A stretch of DNA of 64,000 nucleotides. Source: Candidatus Accumulibacter similis. Its GTDB lineage: Bacteria > Pseudomonadota > Gammaproteobacteria > Burkholderiales > Rhodocyclaceae. A program made the position numbers and the translations under genes. The notes beneath the pieces are model-generated. The model ran no database searches. It was given only the letters and a program-made list of their open reading frames with translations, and was not told the origin of the DNA. Shown one piece after another: positions 45,308 through 53,777 of the stretch. The stretch covers positions 1,302,001 through 1,366,000 of the forward strand of contig CP054595.1 of NCBI GenBank assembly GCA_013347225.1, read 5' to 3'. Every line of letters starts with the position of its first letter. The stretch's first letter is position 1.

Positions 45308-46657
45308 ATGCGCATCAGTACCAGCCAGCTTTACGCAGCCGGCGCAAACGGGATCGAGCGCCGGCAGAACCAGCTCCTCAGGCTGCAGGAGCAACTGTCC
45401 AGCGGGCGCCGGCTGCTGAGCCCGGCTGATGATCCGGTGGCCGCGGCGCGGGCGCTGGAAGTCACACAGGCGAAGGAGATCGGCGCTCAGTACGCGCGCA
45501 ATCAGGGCATCGCGACCGACCGTCTGCGGCTCGTCGATAGCCAGTTGACGAGTCTGACCGAGGTGTTGCAGAGCGTTCGCAGCCGCCTCGTCCAGGCCGG
45601 CAATACAGTCCTCGCCGACACGGATCGGCAGGCGATCGCCAGTGAACTCGAGGCGCGGTTCGAGGAGATGCTCGGCATCGCCAACAGCCGCAGCGCCGAG
45701 GGGGAGTTCCTCTTCTCCGGTCACCGCGGGTCGACGATGCCGTTTGCCCGTGGCGCTGCGGTGCCGCCGGCGACGACCGGCTTCGTCAGCTATTCCGGCG
45801 ACGATGGCGAGCGCCTGCTGCAGGTGGCTGCGTCGCAGCAGATGGCGACCGGCGTCGCCGGCAGCGAGCTGTTCATGCAGCTGCGAGAAGGCAACGGCAG
45901 CTTCGTCGCCGCCGCCAGTGGCAACGGGACAGCCGTGCCGAACCAGGGAAGCGGCGTCATCGGCCAAGGGTCGGTGCTCGACCAGGGGAAGTGGACGGCC
46001 GCGGTAAACGGCGGCTTCGCCTGGCAGGGAACGGACGATCGCGCCCTGCAGATTCGCTTCTCGTCGGTCGCCGGGGTGAGCAGTTATCAGCTCTTCGACG
46101 TCTCGCAGCCAGCGCCACCGGCGACACCGCTACCGGCAACGGCGGTCGGACCGGTTCTGCCCTTCACGCCGGGGCAGGTGATCCCTCTGGTCACGACCCA
46201 GCCGCCGGCGCCGTCGGCAGGGGTCGACTTCGGCGCCCAGGTGTTGATCTCGGGGTCTCCCGCTGCCGGCGACACCTTCAGCGTCCGGCCGAGTGTCAAC
46301 AAGAGCGTCTTCCAGACCTTGCAGGAGACGATCGACCTGCTGCGCCTGCCGCTCGACTCGGGTACGGCGCGTACCGAGTTCACCGGCAGGATGCAGGGGC
46401 ACTTGGCGGGCATCGATCAGGCGCTGGCGAAGACCGGCGAGGTGCAGTCCCGCGTCGGTAGCCACCTGCAGACTCTCGAGCAACTGAGCGACAACGCCAG
46501 CGTCCTCGACATCCAGTATCAACAGACCCTGTCCGATCTCGTTGACCTCGACTACGTGCGCGCGATCTCGGACTTCACCCGGGAGCAGGTCAGCCTCGAG
46601 GCGGCACAGAAGTCCTTTGTCGCGATCAGCGGGCTGAGCCTGTTCAAGTACCTGTGA
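45308..46657 (+). CDS. flgL: Flagellar hook-associated protein 3 (HAP3) FlgL
   Basis: FlgL, 449 residues (E. coli 317). MRISTSQLYAAGANGIERRQ, SSGRRLLSPADDPVAAARAL and the C-terminal DLDYVRAISDFTREQVSLEA are flagellin-family motifs. A large variable middle explains the added length. The 118-base spacer after flgK shows no clear promoter. Its stop overlaps the start of the lipoprotein gene. Confidence 0.94.
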   Translation: MRISTSQLYAAGANGIERRQNQLLRLQEQLSSGRRLLSPADDPVAAARALEVTQAKEIGAQYARNQGIATDRLRLVDSQLTSLTEVLQSVRSRLVQAGNTVLADTDRQAIASELEARFEEMLGIANSRSAEGEFLFSGHRGSTMPFARGAAVPPATTGFVSYSGDDGERLLQVAASQQMATGVAGSELFMQLREGNGSFVAAASGNGTAVPNQGSGVIGQGSVLDQGKWTAAVNGGFAWQGTDDRALQIRFSSVAGVSSYQLFDVSQPAPPATPLPATAVGPVLPFTPGQVIPLVTTQPPAPSAGVDFGAQVLISGSPAAGDTFSVRPSVNKSVFQTLQETIDLLRLPLDSGTARTEFTGRMQGHLAGIDQALAKTGEVQSRVGSHLQTLEQLSDNASVLDIQYQQTLSDLVDLDYVRAISDFTREQVSLEAAQKSFVAISGLSLFKYL

Positions 46658-46671
46658 GCGGCGCCGTCTCC

Positions 46672-47205
46672 ATGCGCGTTTCCGGGGCGTGCCTGTCCCT
46701 GGCTCTGCTCGCTGCCTGCGGCACCGTCGACTGGGGCGGGCAGCCGGCGCCGTTCAGTCAGCCGTACGACCACGCCTTCACGCAGGCTCCCAACCCGACG
46801 GCAAGCCTGCCGCCAGCCAAGGCAGTTGCGCTTGTCGGGTCGGTCGGCTACGTGGCGAGCCATTACGCTGGGCCGGCACAGTATCTCAACTTCACCGCCG
46901 CCGCAGCGGTTGCTGCCTACGCGATTTACGATCCGCTGGCACCCAACTGGACGATCGAAGAGACCATGCTCGAAGGGGACACCTATCGGCTGGCGATGCG
47001 TGCCAAGAGTTTCCGTATCGGCGGCGATGGCGAATCGGGGCTGATCTTCAAGCGGCGCGCGCTGCAGGTACAGCGCCAGCGCGGCTTCGCGGCCTACCGC
47101 GTGCTCGACTACTCGGAAGGAATCGAATCGAGTACCCCGTTCACGCATCGCTATGCGGAGGGGGTCTTTCAGCTCGTATCGGCCGACCCCACGCGCAAGC
47201 CCTGA
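46672..47205 (+). CDS. Uncharacterised lipoprotein at the end of the flagellar operon
   Basis: A 177-residue protein from the ATG at 46672. A GTG at 46654 that overlaps the flgL stop is an alternative start. The signal peptide ends in the lipobox LLAAC (C16), so it is probably membrane-anchored. The mature part has a central hydrophobic segment (TAAAAVAAYAIYDPLAPNW) and no recognised domain. The tight link to flgL suggests co-expression with late flagellar genes, but a motility function is only inferred. Confidence 0.75.
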   Translation: MRVSGACLSLALLAACGTVDWGGQPAPFSQPYDHAFTQAPNPTASLPPAKAVALVGSVGYVASHYAGPAQYLNFTAAAAVAAYAIYDPLAPNWTIEETMLEGDTYRLAMRAKSFRIGGDGESGLIFKRRALQVQRQRGFAAYRVLDYSEGIESSTPFTHRYAEGVFQLVSADPTRKP

Positions 47206-47226
47206 GAGGCAGACGGGCAGACGCCA

Positions 47227-47252
47227 GCGGCCCCTGCGGCGCAGCCGGCCGC
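47227..47252 (+). terminator. Candidate hairpin terminator after the flagellar operon
   Basis: GCGGCC (47227-47232) pairs with GGCCGC (47247-47252), with an inner CTGC/GCAG stem. It is followed by CGTTTGAT, which is only weakly T-rich. It sits between the lipoprotein gene and the convergent gene at 47270, where a terminator is expected. Confidence 0.4.
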
Positions 47253-47269
47253 CGTTTGATGCCTTGCCA

Positions 47270-47527
47270 TCAGCCGCCGACGTCATCGGCCGGACGCTGT
47301 CGTGACAGTTCGCGGATGATCCCGGCCACGGACCAGAGCATCAGCGCGAAACCAGCCGCGACCGTCAGGACGGCGGTCGTTGTGTCGGTCGGGAAGTCCG
47401 GAACGAACAGCGCCTGCTGTCGGGCCAGCCACATCAGGCCGCTGGCCAGGATCAGGGTGCCGGCAACGTCGAGCAGTGCGTAGAGCATCACTTTCGCGGT
47501 GACGCGCGGGCGGTGACGGCGGTCCAT
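47270..47527 (-). CDS. Small membrane protein of unknown function
   Basis: An 85-residue protein from the ATG at 47527 (MDRRHRPRVTAKVML). Longer in-frame starts exist up to 47638. Two hydrophobic helices are clear (VMLYALLDVAGTLILASGLM and AVLTVAAGFALMLWSVAGII), with a basic C-terminal tail. It lies between the flagellar locus and metG, in the same direction as metG. The family is not recognised. Confidence 0.6.
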   Translation of the reverse strand: MDRRHRPRVTAKVMLYALLDVAGTLILASGLMWLARQQALFVPDFPTDTTTAVLTVAAGFALMLWSVAGIIRELSRQRPADDVGG

Positions 47528-47684
47528 GCCGCTTCTAGCCGCCAGCTTCGCCACAGCGAGTGCATGAAATCGCATCCTCGCGCGCCGCGCGGCGTCGCCA
47601 CTCCCCGCCCTGGCGATGGACTGCGCCTTGCCCGACACGGGAAGACATCGATTTCATTGCCGGTCGCCTTGGCGGGACGCGCTG

Positions 47685-49790
47685 TCAGCGGACGCGCATG
47701 CCGGGCTTCGCCCCGTCATCCGGCGCCAGGAGGAAGATGCCGGGAGTCTCACCGGCCGGATCCGAAGCGGCAAGGATCATTCCTTCGGACAGGCCGAACT
47801 TCATCTTTCGTGGTGCCAGGTTGGCGACCATCACCGTCAGCCTGCCGATCAGGGTCGCCGGATCGTAGGCTGCCTTGATGCCGGCGAAGACCTGTCGTGT
47901 TCCGAGGGGCCCGACGTCGAGCAGCAGCCGCAGAAGCTTGTCGGCGCCTTCGACCTGCCCGGCTTCGCTGATGCGCGCGATGCGCAGATCGACGCCCAGG
48001 AAATCGTCGATGCTGATGTGCGGCCCCGCCGGTGTCGCCACGGCTGCCTGTGCGACGGCGATGGCGGCCGCGTTCTCCTGGCGCTCGGCGTGCTTCGGTG
48101 GCGCTGCTGGGGGGGTGGCTGCCAGCGACTCGCGATTGGCGGCCAGCAGGGCATCGATCTGGTGCTTGTCCACCCGTGTCAGCAGGTGCTGATACGTGTT
48201 GATCACGTGCCCGGCTGCGAGAACAGTGGCCGCATCGTCCCAGAGCAGTGGCGCCACGTTGAGGAAGGCTTCGGTCTTCGCGGCGAGTGCGGGCAGCACC
48301 GGCTTGAGCAGGATCGCGAACAGCCGGAAGAGGTTGAGCGCGTTGCTGCAGGCCGCCTGCAGTTCGCTTTCGCGACCCGGTTGGCGCGCGAGTTCCCAAG
48401 GCTTGACGCTGTCCACATACTGGTTGGCGAGATCGGTCAGCGCCATGACCTCGCGGATCGCCTTGCCGAACTCGCGCGCCTCGTAGTGTTCGGCGATTGA
48501 CCGACGGCGTTCGCGTATCGCCTGGATGGCCGGCAGCGATTCGTCGCAGGTGCACAGGCGGCCGCCGAACTTGCGGACGATGAATCCGGCCGAGCGGCTG
48601 GCGATGTTGACGAACTTGCCGACCAGATCCGAGTTGACGCGGGCGATGAAGTCGTCGAGGTTGAGGTCGATGTCCTCCATCGAGCCACCGAGCTTGGCCG
48701 CGTAGTAGTAGCGCAGCCACTCCGGGTCGAGGCCCAGGGCGAGGTAGCTCGCGGCGGTGATGAAGGTGCCGCGCGACTTCGACATCTTGGATCCGTCGAC
48801 GGTCAGGAAGCCGTGTGCGAACACCTTGCTCGGCGTCCGGTAGCCCGCATGCTCGAGTTCGGCCGGCCAGAACAGCGCGTGGAAGTAGAGGATGTCCTTG
48901 CCGATGAAGTGGTAGAGTTCGGCCGTCGAGCCTGGCTGCCAGTACTCGTCGAAATCAAGGCCCTGACGCTCACACAGATGGCGGAAGGCGCCCATGTAGC
49001 CGATCGGTGCGTCGAGCCAGACGTAGAAATACTTGCCCGGCGCATCCGGGATCTCGAAACCGAAGTAGGGGGCATCGCGCGAAATGTCCCAGTCGGTGAG
49101 GCGGTTCTCGTCGGTGTCGCCCAGCCACTCCTGCAGCTTGTTCGCCGCTTCGGTCTGCAGGCGGCCCTCGGCCTGCGTCCAGCGCCGCAGAAAGGCCTGG
49201 CAGCGAGGATCCGAGAGGCGGAAAAAGAAGTGCTCGGAACGGCGCAGTTCCGGCCGTGCCCCGGAGACCGCCGAGTAGGGGTTCTTCAGTTCGTCGGCGG
49301 TGTAGGCGGCACCGCAGCTCTCGCAGTTGTCACCGTACTGGTCGGCGGCGCCGCACTTCGGGCATTCGCCCTTGATGAAGCGGTCGGGCAGGAACATCCG
49401 CTTCAGCGGATCGTAGTACTGCTCGATCGTGCGTGTCTCGATCAGCCCGGCAGCGCGCAGGCGCGAGTAGATCTCGTTGGCGCAGGCGCGGGTTTCCGGC
49501 GAATGGGTCGTGTGATAGTCGTCGAAGCCGATGTGGAAGCCAGCGAAGTCTCGCGTGTGCTCGCCATGCACCCGTTCGATCAATGCCTCCGGCGTGATCC
49601 CTTCCTGCTCGGCGCGCAACATGATCGGCGTTCCGTGCGTGTCGTCGGCGCAGACGTACCAGCACTGGTGCCCGCGCATCTTCTGGAAGCGCACCCAGAT
49701 GTCGGTCTGGATGTACTCGACGAGATGGCCGAGATGGATTGCGCCGTTGGCATAGGGCAGTGCGGATGTGACCAGGATCTTGCGTGTCAT
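47685..49790 (-). CDS. metG: Methionyl-tRNA synthetase
   Basis: MetRS, 701 residues, charges tRNA-Met. The ATG at 49790 ([16 protein letters not shown]) gives the class I signature HLGH at residues 19-22. The zinc-binding insertion is [17 protein letters not shown]. The KMSKS loop appears as [14 protein letters not shown]-terminal Trbp111-type tRNA-binding domain ([20 protein letters not shown]) completes the long dimeric form. Upstream of it the accessory island begins. Confidence 0.97.
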   Translation of the reverse strand: MTRKILVTSALPYANGAIHLGHLVEYIQTDIWVRFQKMRGHQCWYVCADDTHGTPIMLRAEQEGITPEALIERVHGEHTRDFAGFHIGFDDYHTTHSPETRACANEIYSRLRAAGLIETRTIEQYYDPLKRMFLPDRFIKGECPKCGAADQYGDNCESCGAAYTADELKNPYSAVSGARPELRRSEHFFFRLSDPRCQAFLRRWTQAEGRLQTEAANKLQEWLGDTDENRLTDWDISRDAPYFGFEIPDAPGKYFYVWLDAPIGYMGAFRHLCERQGLDFDEYWQPGSTAELYHFIGKDILYFHALFWPAELEHAGYRTPSKVFAHGFLTVDGSKMSKSRGTFITAASYLALGLDPEWLRYYYAAKLGGSMEDIDLNLDDFIARVNSDLVGKFVNIASRSAGFIVRKFGGRLCTCDESLPAIQAIRERRRSIAEHYEAREFGKAIREVMALTDLANQYVDSVKPWELARQPGRESELQAACSNALNLFRLFAILLKPVLPALAAKTEAFLNVAPLLWDDAATVLAAGHVINTYQHLLTRVDKHQIDALLAANRESLAATPPAAPPKHAERQENAAAIAVAQAAVATPAGPHISIDDFLGVDLRIARISEAGQVEGADKLLRLLLDVGPLGTRQVFAGIKAAYDPATLIGRLTVMVANLAPRKMKFGLSEGMILAASDPAGETPGIFLLAPDDGAKPGMRVR

Positions 49791-49875
49791 CGGCGTCGGT
49801 GCAAACGGGCAAAGGGGGCATTCTACCAAACGGGCCCTGCCGCGCAGGGTTCATCTGCGGGTGGCGGCTGCGCGG

Positions 49876-49960
49876 CCGGCGCCATCGATGCCAGCCGTGC
49901 AGCGTCGCGATGGCGTCGGCGCGCCGCGGCCACAGGGCGCCGAGCGTGGAGCAGCAGCGG
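49876..49960 (-). pseudogene. Decayed duplicate of the mutT-thiE 3' end
   Basis: This stretch aligns with 59726-59836, the 3' end of the intact mutT-thiE gene. About 60 bases starting CCGGCGC-ATC-ATGCCAGCC match at roughly 80 percent, and a second block (GAGC-GCAGCGGC) matches after a deletion of about 27 bases. The reading frame is lost, but residues like AIA-LHGWH recall the intact AIAMLRGWH end. With the intact copy it brackets the accessory island. Otherwise the 268-base spacer 49791-50058 holds nothing recognisable. Confidence 0.6.
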
Positions 49961-50058
49961 CTCCTCACCGGCAACCCGCTGCGCGCTCCTCCGCGACAAC
50001 GGAAACCTGCGTCGGCTGCTGCACGCGACGCTGCAGGGTCAAGCGGATATCATCGACA

Positions 50059-50754
50059 TCACGGACGAAAGCTCTCGGGCCAAAGGAAATACGGGCCGTG
50101 CTTTGGACTCATACGAAACTCACCCCCGGAATCTTTCCCCTTTTGCGTGATGTAGTTCTTCCCGTCCCGTGCTGCCAGATAGCCAGCCGTTGTCAATTGC
50201 TCGGTAAGGTCGGCGGTCTTGATTCCCATCTTTTGTGCCAGCTTGGAAGTCGTCAGTTTGTCGGCGGACTGTTCATCTGATTCGCTTGTTGGCTCCGACT
50301 TTTTCTCAACGGTCTCGACGGAAATGCGTACCTCATCACTGATGCGAATGATGCGCTGTGCTTCTTCGTAGGCGTCCTTGTAGAGCTCGGCGTCTTCGGA
50401 GCGCCGAATGAGAACGCCCATTTCGTTGTTGTTCACTTGGCTAAACTCGTAGAGGTTCAAGCTGGTGATAATGCATAGCTCTTCGTTGAGGTAGCACTTT
50501 GCGTGGAGGTTCTTGCAGTAGCTCGTCCGAAGGTAAGAGAGTTCAGTAAGCCAACTGATCTCACCGGGTTGGAGTTCGCTCTTTCCGTAGACCACCCGTA
50601 CATCGATCTTCAAGCGGTTCTTGTCTTCCAGCAGCTCTTTGATTCTATCGTTCAAGCGAAGAAATGGACTGATGAGAATGAGGCGATCCTTCGCGCCCTT
50701 GATGAGTTCTTCGAGGAAGTAGTTCGTTGCACTCGTGTTGAGAAACTTTGCCAT
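50059..50754 (-). CDS. Phospholipase D-like (HKD) protein, cassette gene
   Basis: A 231-residue protein from the ATG at 50754 (MAKFLNTSATNYFLEELIKG). It has one HKD-type motif at residues 84-100 (HAKCYLNEELCIITSLN), with glutamate E91 where aspartate is usual. Single-HKD proteins of this type normally work as dimers, often as nucleases. A charged linker near residues 145-160 precedes a possible winged-helix (LTTSKLAQKMGIKTADLTEQ). The start codon lies 35 bases after the attC crossover point at 50784-50790, so it reads as a cassette gene. No attC is visible at its own 3' end. Confidence 0.75.
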   Translation of the reverse strand: MAKFLNTSATNYFLEELIKGAKDRLILISPFLRLNDRIKELLEDKNRLKIDVRVVYGKSELQPGEISWLTELSYLRTSYCKNLHAKCYLNEELCIITSLNLYEFSQVNNNEMGVLIRRSEDAELYKDAYEEAQRIIRISDEVRISVETVEKKSEPTSESDEQSADKLTTSKLAQKMGIKTADLTEQLTTAGYLAARDGKNYITQKGKDSGGEFRMSPKHGPYFLWPESFRP

Positions 50755-50783
50755 CGCGGCTCCGTGTTTGGTTGATCTGATCG

Positions 50784-50841
50784 GGCTAACCTTCAAATTC
50801 AGCGGTGAGCGAAGCGAGTCCGCTGCAATGCAGAGTTAGGC
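50784..50841 (-). other. attC site 1
   Basis: Read on the minus strand, GCCTAAC (R'') begins the site and GTTAGCC (R') ends it. TTGCAGCGG pairs with CCGCTGAA, with one unpaired G in the first arm. That extra base is the hallmark of attC L'' boxes and fixes the orientation as minus, matching the cassette genes. Total length is 58 bases. Confidence 0.82.
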
Positions 50842-51005
50842 CCAGGAACTTCAGATGGAGGAGAAACAAAGGGATGGCCGGCGGCAATACGCTCAGCCTC
50901 CGACCTCTTCAGGTCTGCATAAATCGCGCGCAGGTCGTAAGCAAACCTGGCGGCATGGGCGTCACGAATGGCCCGCACCTCATCGATCACTTCGTCATTC
51001 AGCAT
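50799..51005 (-). CDS. Small conserved protein following the PIN gene; C-terminus encoded by attC
   Basis: A 68-residue protein from the ATG at 51005 (MLNDEVIDEVRAIRDAHAAR). The start overlaps the stop of the split PIN gene by 11 bases (ATGCTGAATGA). It resembles a widespread family of small acidic-helical proteins (EVRxIRDxHAxxFxYDLxAI) often found beside PIN genes, so it may be a partner or antitoxin. That role is inferred. The last 14 or so residues (GPNSALQRTRFAHR) are read from inside attC site 1 and are probably incidental. Confidence 0.7.
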   Translation of the reverse strand: MLNDEVIDEVRAIRDAHAARFAYDLRAIYADLKRSEAERIAAGHPFVSPPSEVPGPNSALQRTRFAHR

Positions 51006-51059
51006 TGGCTTCTCCAAGAAGTTCTTCCGGTGTACAAATGAAGGGTAGAAATAGAGGGT

Positions 51060-52313
51060 TTACTCCGTTTTGTGTGGAACGAGGGCCATCTGGGCAAACG
51101 GAGGGGTGGGCAAGTGAGAGAGTTTTCCGGCAACGAGGTAGGCCATGGAGATGAAGTTTTCGACGCGGCGGTAGCCGCGAGCACGGGCTCGCGCTTCCTG
51201 GAGTGCGCGGTTCATGGCCTCGACGCGACCGTTGTGCTTGCCGGCTTCGAAGCCGTTGAGGATGCCGGTGAGGTGGGCGGTGAACGTTCGGGAAAGGCGC
51301 TTGAAGGGATCGAGTCGACAGCGTCTGGCCCAGCTGAGCCAGCGGTGGAAGAGTGGCCGGGCTTCGTCAGGCGATCGGGCCGTCGCGTAGATGGCTCGCA
51401 AGGCCTGTTTGATGCGCCAGGCCCGTGCGGTCTTGAGGTTGGAGCGCTGCAGCCAGTGGATGGTCTGGAGTTGCGGGATCGTCCAGGCGGAGGGATTCTT
51501 GAGCAGACTCCAGCGCGTACCCTTGAGTTCGGGCTGGCTCTTGACCTCGGCGCGTCGCACCTCGTCGAGCGCCTTGCTGCCGAGTGCGACGACATGAAAG
51601 CGGTCAAAGCAGACGGTGGCTTGCGGGAAGTGCTCGGCGGCGCCGGCCTGAAACGAACGGCTCATATCCATGCTGACATGCGTGACCGCTTGTGGCTGAC
51701 CGCCATGCACGGTCAGGTCCTCGGCGAACCGCTCCAGGCAGGACTTGTCCCGGCCGGGCGTGGCAAAGATCAGGCGCTGCGCATCCAGGTCATAGAAAAC
51801 AGAGAGATACTCCTGGCCTCGCCGGCAAGCCGTCTCATCGATTCCGACCGCGCGCACCTCGGCATGCGACTCTCTGGCACGGGCCTTGCCGACATGGTGC
51901 TCAATGACCCGCCACAGCCGACGGGGCGGTACACGAACCAGGCGGCCAGCCGCGAGCACCGACATGGTCTGTGCGAGCATCAGCGTCAAGGCTTCGAACA
52001 GGAGCGTGAAGCGACTCCCCTCACGTGCCCACGGCACGGCAATCTGCGTCACCTTCCCGCAGCCCGAGCACGCCACTCGCGGCACTTCGGCGTGCAGGTA
52101 GGCCTCGTACTGGAAGAAGTCGAGATGTCTCCAGGAGCGCACCAGTCGATCATGCAAAGGCTGCGCCGCCGCTCCACAGGCCGGGCAGACGTGCCGGCTG
52201 CCGCCAAACGTCCCTTGAAAGTCAATCCGGCCGGCCTCCCGGTTGAAGTCGACCTGCTTGACCTGCCACGGCGCAACCAGGCCCAGCGCCTGGGTGAAGA
52301 GCATCTCGATCAT
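51060..52313 (-). CDS. ISL3-family transposase
   Basis: A 417-residue transposase. The N-terminal zinc finger (CPACGAAAQPLHD, CSGCGKVTQIAV) and HTH are followed by the DDE domain. The likely triad is D in AVGIDETACRRGQE, D in HVSMDMSRSF and E in GRVEAMNRALQEARARARGY. The C-terminal RGYRRVENFISMAYL is family-typical. It fills most of the IS. Confidence 0.92.
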   Translation of the reverse strand: MIEMLFTQALGLVAPWQVKQVDFNREAGRIDFQGTFGGSRHVCPACGAAAQPLHDRLVRSWRHLDFFQYEAYLHAEVPRVACSGCGKVTQIAVPWAREGSRFTLLFEALTLMLAQTMSVLAAGRLVRVPPRRLWRVIEHHVGKARARESHAEVRAVGIDETACRRGQEYLSVFYDLDAQRLIFATPGRDKSCLERFAEDLTVHGGQPQAVTHVSMDMSRSFQAGAAEHFPQATVCFDRFHVVALGSKALDEVRRAEVKSQPELKGTRWSLLKNPSAWTIPQLQTIHWLQRSNLKTARAWRIKQALRAIYATARSPDEARPLFHRWLSWARRCRLDPFKRLSRTFTAHLTGILNGFEAGKHNGRVEAMNRALQEARARARGYRRVENFISMAYLVAGKLSHLPTPPFAQMALVPHKTE

Positions 52314-52401
52314 GACCTATCCCGACACAAGCAAAAGGCCGCCATTGTCCTCCAGGCCGATGGCGGCTGTCTGCCACCATCGGCCTGGCGGAAGCGTTGG
52401 C

Positions 52402-52470
52402 GAGGGTACGACGATGTCAAGGGTTCGGCTTCGCCCGGACTTCGTCCGCCCTTGACATCGTCGTACCCTC
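52402..52470. repeat. Perfect 22-bp inverted repeat inside the ISL3 element
   Basis: The arms 52402-52423 and 52449-52470 are exact reverse complements (outer GAGGGTACG, inner CAAGGG). The 25-base loop can itself form TTCG-capped hairpins. It lies between the IS right end and the transposase start at 52313. An RNA hairpin here could block transcription or translation entering from flanking genes, as known for some other IS families. Confidence 0.85.
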
Positions 52471-53022
52471 GATGCCCCTCCACCTACTCCGTTTCCACAC
52501 GAAACGACATAGACCCGAAATAGACCGATCTGCTCAAAGTACTCCGCAATGCATCTTTGCATCTCCGGGTTGGCGATATGCCGACAGTTCCATGTCAGCA
52601 AATAATCCATGCCGCTGACCGTGGCGACCGCGATGTGCAGCGCATCTTCAGCAGCCCTGACCGGCACAATTCCAAGTCCTACCAACGACTCCGCGATATC
52701 GAGTGCCTGCTCAGTGATCAGGAGCAAAGGCACATCATTCAACACAGCCAGCCGCTTCTCGGCTGCATCCCGGTCACCCGCGCCACACTCACGCAATACC
52801 GCCTCAGACACCAGCAGTTCGTACTGGTTGCGGGTTTCCCACCAGGCAAGAGTAATCTGCTGATGAGCTGCCCCGAGAATGGTCTTGCTGGGACGAGCCG
52901 TCAGGTAGCTGATGACCGAGGTTTCAACGTATACCTTTCTCTTCATCACCTCAACCCTCGTTCAGAAAACCGTGGTCTGTCCCCTATTACTGTGCTATTA
53001 CTCCTTTGTTAGTTATCGCGCG

Positions 53023-53119
53023 GCCCAACGTAGAGGTCAGGGGTAGCCGGAGCGCGAAGCGTGGAGGGAGCCAAGAAGCGTCAGCTTTTTGGCTGTCCCT
53101 CTCGACTGCCGGGTTGGGC
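53023..53119 (-). other. attC site 2
   Basis: Outer boxes GCCCAAC and GTTGGGC are perfectly complementary, 97 bases apart end to end. Inner segments TCGAGAGGG and CCCCTGA pair imperfectly, and the centre forms a hairpin (GCCAAAAAGC with GCTTCTTGGC). The site lies at the 3' end of the AbiU2-like cassette gene and directly before the PIN cassette. Confidence 0.75.
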
Positions 53120-53128
53120 AACGGCGGC

Positions 53129-53674
53129 TCATTTGATGGAACGAAGCAGCTTCAAAGTGGCTTCACCGAGCCTTCCGTCGCGGGGAATGCCGACAGCGCC
53201 TTGATGAGGGGCACCAGCGAGTTCCTCAACGAACGCGGCGGTATCGTAGATGATGCTTCGAATGTGATTCCAAGTGATCTTGAGCGGGCCGAATACGTCC
53301 TTTTCGGAAAGGCCAGCGTCAACATGAGCGACCAACTTGTGGCGCACCGTTACGAGTGGAGCCGCCCGAAGCGCCAACGCAGAGAACCGTGACTCTATGT
53401 CTTGAAACTTTGCCGGGTCGGTACTGCTGCGTATAGCCGCCAGATAGGTCGGTAAAGACGATGAGTCGGAACGTTTGTCAAACACGTGAGCCAAGTATAT
53501 GAAGCAAGCGGTGTAGTGGGCGTCTTGCGATGCGCGAAAGAAGTCGTTGTGTTCATTCATGACACCAACGTACTGCGGCTTGGCGTCACTCACTTGTGCC
53601 CACCAAACGTCGTAGTGAGTCTTGGCGCCTGATGCCGAGCTTATGAGGTCAGCAAGTATCTTCGGTGGTTTCAC
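53129..53674 (-). CDS. AbiU2-like HEPN-domain protein, cassette gene
   Basis: A 181-residue, mostly helical protein. The GTG at 53674 (MKPPKILADLISSASGAKTH) follows the preceding attC by 13 bases, and upstream residues are attC-encoded. Residues 111-117 read RHKLVAH, an R-x5-H pattern like the HEPN RNase motif. The preceding segment HYTACFIYLAHVFDKRSDSS resembles AbiU2-type proteins. HEPN proteins of this kind are often abortive-infection or toxin RNases. No antitoxin partner is seen in the cassette. The start is not supported by a good ribosome-binding site. Confidence 0.6.
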   Translation of the reverse strand: MKPPKILADLISSASGAKTHYDVWWAQVSDAKPQYVGVMNEHNDFFRASQDAHYTACFIYLAHVFDKRSDSSSLPTYLAAIRSSTDPAKFQDIESRFSALALRAAPLVTVRHKLVAHVDAGLSEKDVFGPLKITWNHIRSIIYDTAAFVEELAGAPHQGAVGIPRDGRLGEATLKLLRSIK

Positions 53675-53680
53675 TGAGGT

Positions 53681-53776
53681 GCCCAACGTTGTCCTTGATC
53701 CGCCGCCGAAGCGCGCAGCGCGAAGGGGACCGACCTGCGCCGCTGGTGGGCGGTCGGCTCCAAGCACGGGTTAGCA
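53681..53776 (-). other. attC site 3
   Basis: Minus-strand boxes are TGCTAAC (R'') and GTTGGGC (R'). CTTGGAGCCGACCGCC pairs with the complement of CTTGATCCGCCGCC, leaving an extra base in the first arm. It follows the 3' end of the zinc-ribbon cassette gene by two bases. Confidence 0.7.
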
Positions 53777-53777
53777 C

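Larger units (their letters stand above)
51056..52516 (-). mobile_element. ISL3-family insertion sequence with 8-bp target duplication
   Basis: The 1461-base element has imperfect 25-26 bp inverted repeats, left 51056-51080 and right 52491-52516, both starting GGGT and sharing GTTT-GTGTGGAA. It is flanked by a perfect 8-base duplication GAAATAGA (51048-51055 and 52517-52524). It carries one transposase gene and a long hairpin upstream of it. Intact ends, intact duplication and an intact gene point to recent insertion. Confidence 0.93.
50995..52946 (-). pseudogene. PIN-domain nuclease gene split by ISL3 insertion
   Basis: The 5' part (52946-52517) encodes a PIN domain: acidic residue in YVETSVISYL, a central glutamate (SEAVLRECGAGD) and the C-terminal AAEDALHIAVA and LTWNCRHIANPEM. 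It is interrupted after EQIGLF. Across the IS, from 51047 to the stop at 50997-50995, the same frame continues as LPFICTPEELLGEANAE. Removing the IS and one copy of the 8-base target duplication restores exactly 160 codons. The split 5' part alone runs into IS sequence. PIN proteins are usually RNases and often type II toxins. Confidence 0.85.

Noticed and set aside
43150..45315. A 721-codon antisense frame over flgK
   Set aside because: FlgK on the plus strand has all family motifs; the antisense frame shows composition typical of a shadow.
48813..50150. A 445-codon plus-strand frame antisense to metG
   Set aside because: metG has both class I signatures on the minus strand; the frame extends beyond it only into sequence with no coding features.
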